Positions 1-7,462 of a stretch of DNA of 21,034 nt are shown piece by piece (within the stretch, counting starts at the first letter, position 1; every line of letters starts with the position of its first letter). The notes beneath the pieces were generated by a model. That model was not told the DNA's origin, ran no database searches, and saw only the letters and a program-made list of their open reading frames with translations. Origin of the DNA: Rhizobium sp. LCM 4573 (GTDB taxonomy: Bacteria; Pseudomonadota; Alphaproteobacteria; Rhizobiales; Rhizobiaceae); the NCBI RefSeq assembly GCF_001854865.1, contig NZ_MDDW01000028.1, positions 110,868 to 131,901 of the forward strand. The letters are read 5' to 3'. A program made the position numbers and the translations under genes.

Positions 1-1037
1 CCGTCCTCGGCGCGCGCGGCCATCCGCCCGAGCGGCACGACGATCTCGCCCGCCTGGGTGAGGACATCCGTGACGGCCTGCACGTTTTCGGCGGCGACGA
101 CGACGATCATGCCGATGCCGCAGTTGAACGTGCGCAGCATTTCCTTGGCTTCCACGCCGCCGGTCTTGGCGAGCCAGGAAAAGACGGGCGGCACGGGAAT
201 GGAATCGAGGTCGATTTCAGCCGCGAGGTTCTTCGGCAGCACGCGCGGAATGTTCTCCGGGAAGCCGCCGCCAGTGATATGCGCGAGCGCCTTCAGCGCG
301 CCTGTTTCGCGGATCGCCTTCAGAAGCGGCTTCACATAGATGCGGGTCGGCGTCAGCAGCGCCTCGCCGAGCGACTTGCCGGGGAAGAACGGCGCAGGCG
401 CATCCCAGCCGAGCCCGGAAACTTCGACGATCTTGCGCACCAGCGAGAAGCCGTTGGAATGCACGCCGGAGGAGGTGAGGCCGAGGATCGCATCGCCTTC
501 GGCGATGTCGCCGACCGGCAGAAGCTGGCCGCGCTCGGCCGCGCCCACGGCGAAGCCCGCCAGATCGTAATCGCCCTTGGAATACATGCCCGGCATTTCG
601 GCGGTTTCGCCGCCGATCAGCGCGCAGCCAGCCTCGCGGCAGCCGGCGGCAATGCCGTTGACGATCGCCGCGCCCTGATCGGGGTCGAGCTTGCCGGTCG
701 CGAAATAGTCGAGGAAGAAGAGCGGCTCTGCGCCCTGCACCACGAGATCGTTGACGCACATGGCGACGAGGTCGATGCCGACCGTATCGTGGAAATCCGC
801 GTCGATCGCGATCTTGAGCTTGGTGCCGACGCCGTCGTTGGCCGCGACGAGAACCGGGTCGGTAAAGCCTGCGGCCTTGAGGTCGAAGAGCCCGCCGAAG
901 CCGCCGATCTCGCTGTCGGAGCCGGGGCGGCGGGTGGAGCGCACGGCCGGCTTGATCTTCTCCACCATCAGATTGCCGGCATCGATATCCACGCCCGCAT
1001 CGCTATAGGTGAGACCGTTCTTGCCCGCCTCGCTCAT
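1..1037 (-). CDS. purM: Phosphoribosylformylglycinamidine cyclo-ligase (AIR synthetase), 3' end cut off
   Basis: Catalyses ATP-dependent ring closure of FGAM to AIR, the fifth step of de novo purine synthesis, in the cytosol. Reading the minus strand from the ATG at 1037-1035 gives 345 uninterrupted codons to the window edge, beginning [20 protein letters not shown]. Seen motifs include the NDGVGTK stretch, CVNDL followed by [24 protein letters not shown] near residue 139, [13 protein letters not shown] and [16 protein letters not shown], all hallmarks of the PurM/AIRS fold. Family members are about 345-360 aa, so only the last few residues are missing. A GGAG lies 8 nt before the ATG. The gene is divergent from the permease gene at 1222. 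purN often follows purM in related bacteria and may lie just outside the window (inference). Identification is certain. Confidence 0.97.
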   Translation of the reverse strand, partial: MSEAGKNGLTYSDAGVDIDAGNLMVEKIKPAVRSTRRPGSDSEIGGFGGLFDLKAAGFTDPVLVAANDGVGTKLKIAIDADFHDTVGIDLVAMCVNDLVVQGAEPLFFLDYFATGKLDPDQGAAIVNGIAAGCREAGCALIGGETAEMPGMYSKGDYDLAGFAVGAAERGQLLPVGDIAEGDAILGLTSSGVHSNGFSLVRKIVEVSGLGWDAPAPFFPGKSLGEALLTPTRIYVKPLLKAIRETGALKALAHITGGGFPENIPRVLPKNLAAEIDLDSIPVPPVFSWLAKTGGVEAKEMLRTFNCGIGMIVVVAAENVQAVTDVLTQAGEIVVPLGRMAARAED

Positions 1038-1157
1038 CGCTCGTCTCCAATGATTGCTATAGCGGCTCGCAATTGCACGAGACGGGGCGATATGCAAGCG
1101 TCGCCGGGGTTTTTGAAAGCTTTTCACCGCTTGGCGCCACCTTGTTTTTCACCAGTC

Positions 1158-1186
1158 TTGACCTTGCGGGCGGCATCATCCTATCC
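1158..1186 (+). promoter_or_regulatory. Candidate sigma-70 promoter of the permease-hdaA unit
   Basis: TTGACC at 1158-1163 and CTATCC at 1181-1186 are separated by 17 bp. This fits the rhizobial housekeeping promoter pattern (CTTGAC, then CTATAT) and ends 35 bp before the ATG at 1222. It lies in the 184-bp divergent region between purM and the permease gene. Prediction by eye only. Confidence 0.5.
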
Positions 1187-1221
1187 CTGACCCGGCCCGG
1201 CCAATTCGAAGGGACGCAGAG

Positions 1222-2403
1222 ATGCCATACCATGTCAGCGGCGCGAGCCTCAGGCGCCACATCCTTTTCTGGATCGGCGCGCTCCTCGTCTTCATCCTTT
1301 TCCTGTGGGCCTTCCGCACCATCCTTCTGCCCTTCGTGGCCGGCATGGCGCTCGCCTATTTCCTCGATCCGGTGGCCGATTGGCTGGAGCGGCGCGGCTT
1401 GAGCCGCCTCATGGCCTCGGTCGTCATCCTCGTCGGCTTCGTCCTGATTTTCGCGCTGTCGCTGATGATCGTCATCCCGATCATCGTCAGCCAGTTCACC
1501 GAATTCGCCGCAGCTCTTCCGGGCTATGTCTCGCAGCTCCAGCAGTTGATCACCAGCCCGGAAAACTCGATTCTGCCCGGTTGGATCAGCGCGCAGATCG
1601 AAACGGTGAAACAGAACTTCTCCGAGGTGCTGAGCCAGGGCGCCGGCTTCATCGGCACGCTGTTCGCCCAGATATGGAACTCCGGCAAGGCGATCGTCGA
1701 TGTCGTGTCGCTGCTGATCGTAACGCCCGTGGTCGCCTTCTATATCCTGCTCGACTGGGACCGCATGGTCGCCAAGGTGGATAGCTGGGTGCCGCGCGAT
1801 CAGACCGCCACCGTTCGCCGCCTTGCCCGCGAAATGGACGAGGTGATCGCAAGCTTCGTGCGCGGCCAGGGTTCCATCTGCATCATCCTCGGCATCCTCT
1901 ATGCGGTCGGCCTGTCGCTGGTCGGGCTCAATTTCGGTCTGCTGATCGGCTTCATCGCCGGCATGATCAGCTTCATCCCCTATATCGGCTCCTTCATCGG
2001 GCTCATCATGTCGGTCGGCCTGGCGTTGGTGCAGTTCTGGCCGGATTATACCTGGATCGTCGCGACGGCGGCCGTGTTCTTCTTAGGCCAGTTCATCGAA
2101 GGCAATATCCTGCAGCCGAAGCTGATGGGTTCGCGGATCGGCCTGCATCCGGTCTGGCTCATGTTCGCCCTCTTCGCCTTCGGCGCCATGTTCGGCTTCG
2201 TGGGGCTGCTGATCGCGGTGCCCGCGGCCGCCGTGGTCGGCGTCCTTGTCCGCTTCGCGCTCTCGCGCTATCTTGAGAGCGATATTTATTACGGTCGGTC
2301 GGCAAGTTTGCCATGGGAGGATGGTGGGCCGCCGCCGGTACTGGAGCATTCCGCGAAAGGCCCGGAAACAACCGGCCAGACAAGCACTCAGAAGACAGAA
2401 TGA
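1222..2403 (+). CDS. AI-2E family (PerM-like) inner-membrane permease
   Basis: A 393-aa polytopic membrane protein of the AI-2E transporter/PerM family. Substrates in this family are mostly unproven: a few members export autoinducer-2 or act as antiporters. Seen: hydrophobic segments near residues 14-45 and 63-88, an amphipathic soluble stretch around 90-150, then helices from about 155 to 350. Conserved family signatures are present: VAFYILLDWDRM, SFVRGQ, FIPYIGSFIG and EGNILQPKLMGSRIGLHPVW. The C-terminal 40 residues are polar and probably cytosolic. AAGGGA lies 7 nt before the ATG. Its stop overlaps the hdaA start (ATGA), so the two are probably translationally coupled. The exact cargo cannot be told from sequence. 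Confidence 0.92.
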   Translation: MPYHVSGASLRRHILFWIGALLVFILFLWAFRTILLPFVAGMALAYFLDPVADWLERRGLSRLMASVVILVGFVLIFALSLMIVIPIIVSQFTEFAAALPGYVSQLQQLITSPENSILPGWISAQIETVKQNFSEVLSQGAGFIGTLFAQIWNSGKAIVDVVSLLIVTPVVAFYILLDWDRMVAKVDSWVPRDQTATVRRLAREMDEVIASFVRGQGSICIILGILYAVGLSLVGLNFGLLIGFIAGMISFIPYIGSFIGLIMSVGLALVQFWPDYTWIVATAAVFFLGQFIEGNILQPKLMGSRIGLHPVWLMFALFAFGAMFGFVGLLIAVPAAAVVGVLVRFALSRYLESDIYYGRSASLPWEDGGPPPVLEHSAKGPETTGQTSTQKTE

Positions 2404-3107
2404 ACGAAACAACCGAGTGGGAGCGGCAGCGCCAGGAGCAATTGCCGCTCGCTTTCCAGCATGATTCCGCCAGTGGCCGGGAGGATCTCCTCGTTTCCGG
2501 CCCGTTGAATGCCGCGGTCGCGATCGTCGACGATTGGCCGGCCTGGCCCGCGCCCGTCGTCGTGCTGGCGGGTCCCGTCGGCTCGGGAAAGTCCCACCTC
2601 GCCAATATCTGGAAGGAAAAGGCCGGCGCGGCCGATATCCATCCGCTTGCCGGTTCCGGCGCGGTGGAGCTTGCGGCCGCCGGCCCCGTCCTCTTCGAGG
2701 ATGCGGATCGTCGCGGCTTCAGCGAGACGGAACTCTTCCACGTCATCAACAGCGTGCGGGAGAACGGCCACAGCCTTCTGATGACCTCGCGCCTCTGGCC
2801 CGTTTCCTGGTCGGTCACCCTGCCGGACCTCCGCTCGCGGCTGAAGGCGGCGACCGTCGTGGAGATCGGCGAGCCCGACGAAGAGCTCCTGGCCCAGGTG
2901 ATCGTGAAATTGTTCGCCGACCGCCAGCTTAATATCGATGACAAACTTGTCGGCTACATCGTCAACCGGATGGAGCGCTCGCTCGGAGCGGCGCAGACGA
3001 TCGTTGACCGGCTGGATCGTCTGGCGCTTGCCCGTGGCACGCGGATTACAAGACCGCTTGCCGCCGAGGTTCTGAACGACCTCGGAAATGCCTCCGCCGA
3101 CGATTGA
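2400..3107 (+). CDS. hdaA: HdaA, DnaA-related regulator of replication initiation
   Basis: A 235-aa protein homologous to the AAA+ core of DnaA without its DNA-binding domain. In the Hda/HdaA family it binds the DNA-loaded sliding clamp and promotes ATP hydrolysis by DnaA, preventing over-initiation. Seen: QLPLAF at residues 14-19, matching the clamp-binding motif of Hda; a Walker A GPVGSGKS at 58-65; a Walker-B-like VLFEDADR at 97-104, with glutamate where DnaA has aspartate; and an LPDLRSRL stretch resembling the Box VII arginine-finger region. The ATG at 2400 is chosen because it overlaps the upstream stop (ATGA) and puts the clamp motif at the N-terminus. An in-frame ATG at 2313 would add 29 atypical residues lying inside the permease gene. 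Linkage to the permease, purM and ppk is typical of alphaproteobacteria. Confidence 0.9.
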   Translation: MNETTEWERQRQEQLPLAFQHDSASGREDLLVSGPLNAAVAIVDDWPAWPAPVVVLAGPVGSGKSHLANIWKEKAGAADIHPLAGSGAVELAAAGPVLFEDADRRGFSETELFHVINSVRENGHSLLMTSRLWPVSWSVTLPDLRSRLKAATVVEIGEPDEELLAQVIVKLFADRQLNIDDKLVGYIVNRMERSLGAAQTIVDRLDRLALARGTRITRPLAAEVLNDLGNASADD

Positions 3108-3140
3108 CTGTCACAGTTCCGTCGTCAAACTGTTATACGG
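3108..3140 (+). promoter_or_regulatory. Candidate PhoB box (three tandem 11-bp units) upstream of ppk
   Basis: Three consecutive 11-bp units are seen: CTGTCACAGTT (3108-3118), CCGTCGTCAAA (3119-3129) and CTGTTATACGG (3130-3140). PhoB binds head-to-tail 11-bp units with a CTGTCAT-like 7-mer and a 4-bp spacer; the three 7-mers match at 6, 5 and 6 of 7 positions. TATACG at 3134-3139 could be the -10 element, 8 bp after the second 7-mer, close to the E. coli phoA arrangement. The box starts right after the hdaA stop (TGA 3105-3107) and ends 29 nt before the ppk ATG. The assignment is inference from pattern, but the exact phasing makes chance less likely. Confidence 0.55.
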
Positions 3141-3169
3141 CCGGACAAGGGCAAGCCCAGGGGTGGATC

Positions 3170-5362
3170 ATGGATTCGATGACGACGGAAACGCATCAGC
3201 AGGAAAGTGCTACGGCCGGGAATTTCGATGACCTGTTGAACAGTCCGGAGCGCTTCATCAACCGCGAATTCTCCTGGCTCCAGTTCAACCGCCGGGTTCT
3301 GGAAGAGACGCTGAACACGGCTCATCCGCTTCTGGAACGGGTGCGTTTCCTGTCCATCTCGGCGGCGAACCTCGACGAGTTCTTCATGGTGCGCGTCGCC
3401 GGTCTTGAAGGGCAGGTGCGCCAGGGCATCGTCATCCGCAGCCCGGACGGCAAGTCACCCGCCGAACAGCTCGATGCGATCCTTCAGGAAATCGATAATC
3501 TCCAAATGGAGCAGCAGGCTTCGCTCGCGGTTCTGCAGCAATATCTCGCCAAGGAGGATATCCTGATCGTGCGGCCCGCCGCGCTTTCGGCGGAAGATCG
3601 CACGTGGCTTGCCTCGGCTTTCGATGACGAACTCTTCCCGGTCCTGACGCCGCTCGCCATCGATCCGGCCCATCCTTTCCCCTTCATTCCCAATCTCGGC
3701 TTCTCCATGGGCCTGCAGCTCGAAAGCATGCACGGCAAGGAACCGATGACGGGCCTGTTGCGCCTGCCGCCGACGCTCGACCGCTTCGTCCGCCTTCCCG
3801 ATGATTCGAACACCATCCGCTACATCACGCTGGAGGATGTCGTCGGCATGTTCACCGACCGGCTCTTCCCCGGTTACGTGGTGAGGGGGGCGGGCACGTT
3901 CCGCATCATCCGCGACAGCGATATCGAAGTCGAGGAAGAGGCCGAAGACCTCGTCCGCTTCTTCGAAACCGCGCTCAAGCGCCGTCGCCGCGGCAAAGTC
4001 ATCCGCATCGAGACCGACAGCGAGATGCCCGCCTCGCTGCGCCAGTTCGTGGTGCAGGAATTGGGCGTGCCGGAAAACCGCGTCGCCGTCCTGCCTGGCC
4101 TTCTGGCGCTCAACACGCTGTCGGAAATCACCAAGGCGCCGCGTAACGATCTTCGGTTCGAAACCTACAATGCCCGATTTCCCGAACGGGTCCGCGAGCA
4201 CGCCGGAGACTGCTTCGCCGCCATCCGCGAAAAGGACATGGTGGTCCACCATCCTTACGAAAGCTTCGACGTGGTGGTGCAGTTCATCCTTCAGGCGGCG
4301 CGTGATCCGGATGTTCTGGCGATAAAGCAGACGCTTTACCGCACCTCCAACGACAGCCCGATCGTCCGCGCGCTGATCGACGCGGCCGAGATGGGCAAAT
4401 CGGTGACGGCGTTGGTGGAACTCAAGGCCCGATTCGACGAGGAGGCCAACATCCGCTGGGCGCGCGACCTGGAGCGTGCCGGCGTGCAGGTCGTCTTCGG
4501 CTTCATCGAACTCAAGACCCACGCCAAGATGTCGATGGTGGTGCGCCGCGAGGAAGGCCGTCTCAGGACCTATTGCCATCTCGGCACCGGCAACTATCAC
4601 CCGGTCACCGCCAAGATCTACACGGACCTTTCCTTCTTCACCTGCAATCCGAAGATCGCCCATGACATGGCGAACGTCTTCAACTTCATAACCGGCTACG
4701 GCGAGCCGGAGGAGAGCATGAAGCTCGCGGTCTCGCCCTATACGCTGCGCCCGCGCATCCTCCGCCATATCGAGGAAGAGATCTCCCACGCTGGGAACGG
4801 CAAGCCGGCGGCGATCTGGATGAAGATGAACTCGCTGGTGGATCCCGAGATCATCGATGCGCTCTATCGCGCAAGCAGGGCCGGCGTGGAAGTAGATCTG
4901 GTCGTGCGCGGCATCTGCTGCTTGCGTCCGCAGGTGCCGGGGCTTTCGGACAACATCCGCGTCAAGTCCATCGTCGGCCGTTTCCTGGAGCATAGCCGCA
5001 TCTTCTGCTTCGGCAACGGCTATGGCCTGCCTTCGGACAAGGCGCTCGTCTATATCGGCTCGGCCGACATGATGCCTCGAAACCTCGATCGCCGGGTCGA
5101 GACGCTGGTTCCGCTCCTCAACCCGACGGTGCACGAGCAGGTTCTTTCACAGATCATGCTGGGCAACCTGATTGACAATCAGCAGAGCTACGAGATATTG
5201 CCGGACGGTACCTCCCGGCGCATGGAAGTGCGCAAAGGCGAGGAGCCTTTCAATGCCCAGCACTACTTCATGACCAATCCTAGTCTATCCGGTCGTGGAG
5301 AAGCTCTGAAATCGAGTGCTCCGAAACTGATCGCCGGTCTGATGTCCGGACGCAAGAAATAG
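3170..5362 (+). CDS. ppk: Polyphosphate kinase 1
   Basis: Reversibly transfers the gamma-phosphate of ATP to inorganic polyphosphate; in the family it is membrane-associated and homotetrameric. The 730-aa protein has the PPK1 N-terminal domain ([36 protein letters not shown]), the head domain, and two phospholipase-D-like catalytic domains. Two histidines match E. coli H435 and H592: H451 in [10 protein letters not shown] and H608 in [11 protein letters not shown]. Their separation, 157 residues, is the same as in E. coli. The ATG at 3170 is preferred because AGGGG lies about 7 nt upstream. The reading frame also opens at a TTG at 3104, overlapping hdaA, with 22 unlikely residues. It is followed after 5 bp by ppx, so both are probably one transcript. 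A candidate PhoB box lies directly upstream. Full length, no defect seen. Confidence 0.97.
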   Translation: MDSMTTETHQQESATAGNFDDLLNSPERFINREFSWLQFNRRVLEETLNTAHPLLERVRFLSISAANLDEFFMVRVAGLEGQVRQGIVIRSPDGKSPAEQLDAILQEIDNLQMEQQASLAVLQQYLAKEDILIVRPAALSAEDRTWLASAFDDELFPVLTPLAIDPAHPFPFIPNLGFSMGLQLESMHGKEPMTGLLRLPPTLDRFVRLPDDSNTIRYITLEDVVGMFTDRLFPGYVVRGAGTFRIIRDSDIEVEEEAEDLVRFFETALKRRRRGKVIRIETDSEMPASLRQFVVQELGVPENRVAVLPGLLALNTLSEITKAPRNDLRFETYNARFPERVREHAGDCFAAIREKDMVVHHPYESFDVVVQFILQAARDPDVLAIKQTLYRTSNDSPIVRALIDAAEMGKSVTALVELKARFDEEANIRWARDLERAGVQVVFGFIELKTHAKMSMVVRREEGRLRTYCHLGTGNYHPVTAKIYTDLSFFTCNPKIAHDMANVFNFITGYGEPEESMKLAVSPYTLRPRILRHIEEEISHAGNGKPAAIWMKMNSLVDPEIIDALYRASRAGVEVDLVVRGICCLRPQVPGLSDNIRVKSIVGRFLEHSRIFCFGNGYGLPSDKALVYIGSADMMPRNLDRRVETLVPLLNPTVHEQVLSQIMLGNLIDNQQSYEILPDGTSRRMEVRKGEEPFNAQHYFMTNPSLSGRGEALKSSAPKLIAGLMSGRKK

Positions 5363-5367
5363 GCAAT

Positions 5368-6888
5368 ATGGTTCGATCTGAAGCCCAGGGGCGTCTTCCG
5401 GGAATCGCCCCTGTCTCCGTCATCGACATCGGCTCAAACTCCGTCCGTGTCGTTATCTACGAAGGCCTGTCGCGCGCGCCGACCATCCTTTTCAACGAAA
5501 AGGTCATGTGCGGTCTCGGAAAGGGGCTGGGGTCCACCGGGCGCATGGACGAGGAGGCGGTCGGCCGGGCTCTGGCCTCGCTAAGACGTTTCAAGGCGCT
5601 GTCAAGCCAGGCGCGTGCCACCGACACATACGTTCTGGCGACCGCTGCAGCCCGCGAAGCCTCCAACGGGCCGGAATTCATCCGCGCGGCCGAGGAAATT
5701 CTAGGCCAGGAAGTTCAGGTCCTTTCAGGCGAAGAGGAAGCGCGGTACTCCGCGCTCGGCGTCATCAGCGGTTTTCATGATACGGACGGAATCGCAGGCG
5801 ATTTGGGCGGCGGCTCGCTCGAACTCATCGATATCAGGGGCGCCCAGTTCGACCGGGGCATCACTCTGCCGCTCGGCGGTCTTAGGCTCTCCGAAATTTC
5901 CGGCAACTCGCTCTCCAAGGCGCGTGCCTTCGCCAGGAAGCAGGTCGGAACCGCACGCTTTCTCAAGAACGGCGAGGGCCGCACCTTCTATGCCGTCGGC
6001 GGCACCTGGCGAAACATCGCCAAGCTTCACATGGAGATCACCAAATATCCGCTGCACATGATGCAGGGATACGAACTCCCCCTGGACGAGATGCTGGGCT
6101 TCCTCGACCAGATCATCAAATCAAAGGACAGCAAGGACCCCGCCTGGCAGGTCGTCTCGAAAAGCCGCCGCGCCCTGCTTCCCTTCGGGGCCGTCGCCAT
6201 GCAGGAAGTGCTCGGTGCCATGAGGCCCGCGCGGGTGAGCTTCTCCGCCCAGGGCGTGCGCGAAGGCTACCTTTATTCGCTGCTTCCCGATGACGAGCGC
6301 GATTCCGATCCGCTTCTCGTCGCCGCCGATCAGCTTGCGATCCTGCGCGCCCGCTCGCCCGAACATGCCCGCGAGCTCGCCGAGTGGACCGGCCGCATGG
6401 TGCCGGTCTTCGGTATCGAGGAGACGGAAGAGGAGAGCCGCTATCGGCAGGCCGCCTGTCTCTTGGCCGACATAAGCTGGCGCGCGCATCCGGATTACCG
6501 CGGCCTGCAGGCGCTGAACCTGATCGCCCATTCTTCCTTCGTCGGCATTACCCACGCCGGCCGCGCCTATCTGGCGCTCGCCAACTATTACCGCTTCGAA
6601 GGCCTGCACGACGACGGCGCCACCGGGCCGCTCGCGACGATCGCGACACCGCGCCTGCTGGATCTCGCCAAGCTGCTCGGCGGCCTGCTGCGCGTCGTCT
6701 ATCTCTTCTCGGCATCCATGCCGGGCATCGTGCACGACCTGAGCTTCCGGCCGTCCTCCGATCCGGATCTGGATCTCGAATTCGTCGTGCCGGCCGCCTA
6801 TCGCGATTTTGCCGGAGAAAGGCTCGACGGTCGGCTCCAGCAATTGGCGAAACTCACCGGCAAGCGCCTGGCGTTCCGGTTCGAATAG
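5368..6888 (+). CDS. ppx: Exopolyphosphatase, Ppx/GppA family
   Basis: Processively removes terminal phosphates from polyphosphate; some family members also hydrolyse pppGpp. The 506-aa protein has the actin-like ATPase fold: phosphate-binding loop DIGSNSVR at residues 20-27, VLATAAAREASNGPEF, LSGEEEARYSALG, and the second phosphate loop GDLGGGSLEL at 144-153. The C-terminal part from about 310 is the longer HD-type helical domain found in E. coli-type enzymes. Only 5 bp separate it from ppk; pairing a polymer-making with a polymer-degrading enzyme on one transcript is common in proteobacteria. The ribosome-binding site is weak (AGG before the ATG), consistent with coupling to ppk. Ppx and GppA cannot be separated from sequence alone; the ppk linkage favours Ppx. 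Confidence 0.93.
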   Translation: MVRSEAQGRLPGIAPVSVIDIGSNSVRVVIYEGLSRAPTILFNEKVMCGLGKGLGSTGRMDEEAVGRALASLRRFKALSSQARATDTYVLATAAAREASNGPEFIRAAEEILGQEVQVLSGEEEARYSALGVISGFHDTDGIAGDLGGGSLELIDIRGAQFDRGITLPLGGLRLSEISGNSLSKARAFARKQVGTARFLKNGEGRTFYAVGGTWRNIAKLHMEITKYPLHMMQGYELPLDEMLGFLDQIIKSKDSKDPAWQVVSKSRRALLPFGAVAMQEVLGAMRPARVSFSAQGVREGYLYSLLPDDERDSDPLLVAADQLAILRARSPEHARELAEWTGRMVPVFGIEETEEESRYRQAACLLADISWRAHPDYRGLQALNLIAHSSFVGITHAGRAYLALANYYRFEGLHDDGATGPLATIATPRLLDLAKLLGGLLRVVYLFSASMPGIVHDLSFRPSSDPDLDLEFVVPAAYRDFAGERLDGRLQQLAKLTGKRLAFRFE

Positions 6889-6917
6889 CCCCGGTCACCG
6901 GATTTTCAAATAGGTGT

Positions 6918-6938
6918 GACAGCCCTTGCACGGGTGTC
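6918..6938 (+). terminator. Weak hairpin 30 bp after ppx, possible terminator
   Basis: GACA-(G)-CCC pairs with GGGTGTC around a TTGCAC loop, giving 7 base pairs with one bulged G. No T-run follows, so it is at best a weak or factor-assisted terminator of the ppk-ppx transcript. Confidence 0.25.
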
Positions 6939-7024
6939 TCCGGAAGCTCGTTCTATGCGAATCTTTCCGGTAAGAATTTGAAAACATTGGTAATGAGGTT
7001 TCGGTCATTCCGCATTTCCGATTG

Positions 7025-7038
7025 TTCGCAATTGCGAA
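7025..7038 (+). promoter_or_regulatory. Perfect 14-bp palindrome, possible operator
   Basis: TTCGCAATTGCGAA reads identically on both strands. It lies in the 269-bp non-coding stretch between ppx and the small secreted protein, 119 bp before the latter's ATG. Such dyads are typical sites of dimeric helix-turn-helix regulators. I cannot assign a regulator: it does not resemble the FNR-type, iron-response or PhoB consensus sequences I know. Its core TCGCAATTGC recurs at 1067-1076 upstream of purM. Confidence 0.35.
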
Positions 7039-7098
7039 ATAGAGAGGTCGAAATCCACGCCGTTGCGAATCCGGCCGGCAGACCCGATCTGCGGTGCA

Positions 7099-7127
7099 TG
7101 TCGAGCAGCTCCCAACTCGGCTCGACA
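7099..7127 (+). other. 5'-leader hairpin before the small secreted protein
   Basis: TGTCGAGC (7099-7106) and GCTCGACA (7120-7127) form a perfect 8-bp stem with a 13-nt loop. The stem ends 30 nt before the start codon at 7158, so it could sit in the mRNA leader. No T-run directly follows (ACAAAAAGC), so it is not a plain terminator. Confidence 0.3.
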
Positions 7128-7157
7128 CAAAAAGCATCGAGAAAAGGATTCATGACC

Positions 7158-7406
7158 ATGAAAAAGATTTTTGCAGCCACTCTTTTTGCTGCCCTGGCTG
7201 GTTCTTCGGCCGCCTTCGCACTGGAACCCATTCCGGGTAGCATCACCTATGGCGGTGAGCCGGCATCCCGCCTCGAAAAGGCTCCGGTCGGTAGCCCGGT
7301 TTTCCACCGCTTTTCGAACAACGGCACGGAATACTCCGAAATTTACCGCATCCAGCCTGATCGCAGCCTGAAGCTGGTCAGCCGGTCCACCCTTAGCGAC
7401 AGCTGA
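7158..7406 (+). CDS. Small secreted protein of unknown function
   Basis: An 82-aa protein of no family I recognise. It opens with a clear Sec signal peptide: MKK, then a hydrophobic core and a likely cleavage after SSAAFA at residue 21. A mature part of about 61 residues follows, beginning LEPIPGSITYGG, with no cysteine and no membrane segment; it probably stays in the periplasm or is secreted. An alternative ATG lies two codons upstream at 7152. I prefer 7158 because AAGGA at 7144-7148 is 9 nt away rather than 3. It stands alone, with 269 bp before it holding a 14-bp palindrome and a hairpin, and a strong terminator after it, so it looks like a separately regulated single gene. The signal peptide, ribosome site and terminator together support a real gene. 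Confidence 0.8.
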   Translation: MKKIFAATLFAALAGSSAAFALEPIPGSITYGGEPASRLEKAPVGSPVFHRFSNNGTEYSEIYRIQPDRSLKLVSRSTLSDS

Positions 7407-7419
7407 TTGACGGCAAGCG

Positions 7420-7452
7420 AGGACGCCCGGTAATGCCGGGCGTCCTGCTTTT
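7420..7452 (+). terminator. Intrinsic terminator of the small secreted protein gene
   Basis: AGGACGCCCGG (7420-7430) pairs perfectly with CCGGGCGTCCT (7436-7446) around a TAATG loop, followed by GCTTTT. It starts 13 bp after the TGA at 7404-7406. The minus strand has no T-run beyond the stem, so it mainly serves the plus strand. Confidence 0.85.
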
Positions 7453-7462
7453 GATCGCGGTC

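Noticed and set aside
279..1190. 303-codon plus-strand frame opposite purM
   Set aside because: purM on the minus strand is unambiguous; the plus frame is a compositional shadow.
3104..3169. TTG start giving ppk 22 extra residues
   Set aside because: It would overlap the hdaA stop and the candidate PhoB box, lacks a Shine-Dalgarno, and the ATG at 3170 has AGGGG about 7 nt upstream.
3455..5134. 559-codon open frame on the minus strand across ppk
   Set aside because: Antisense shadow of ppk caused by GC codon bias; no recognisable protein features.
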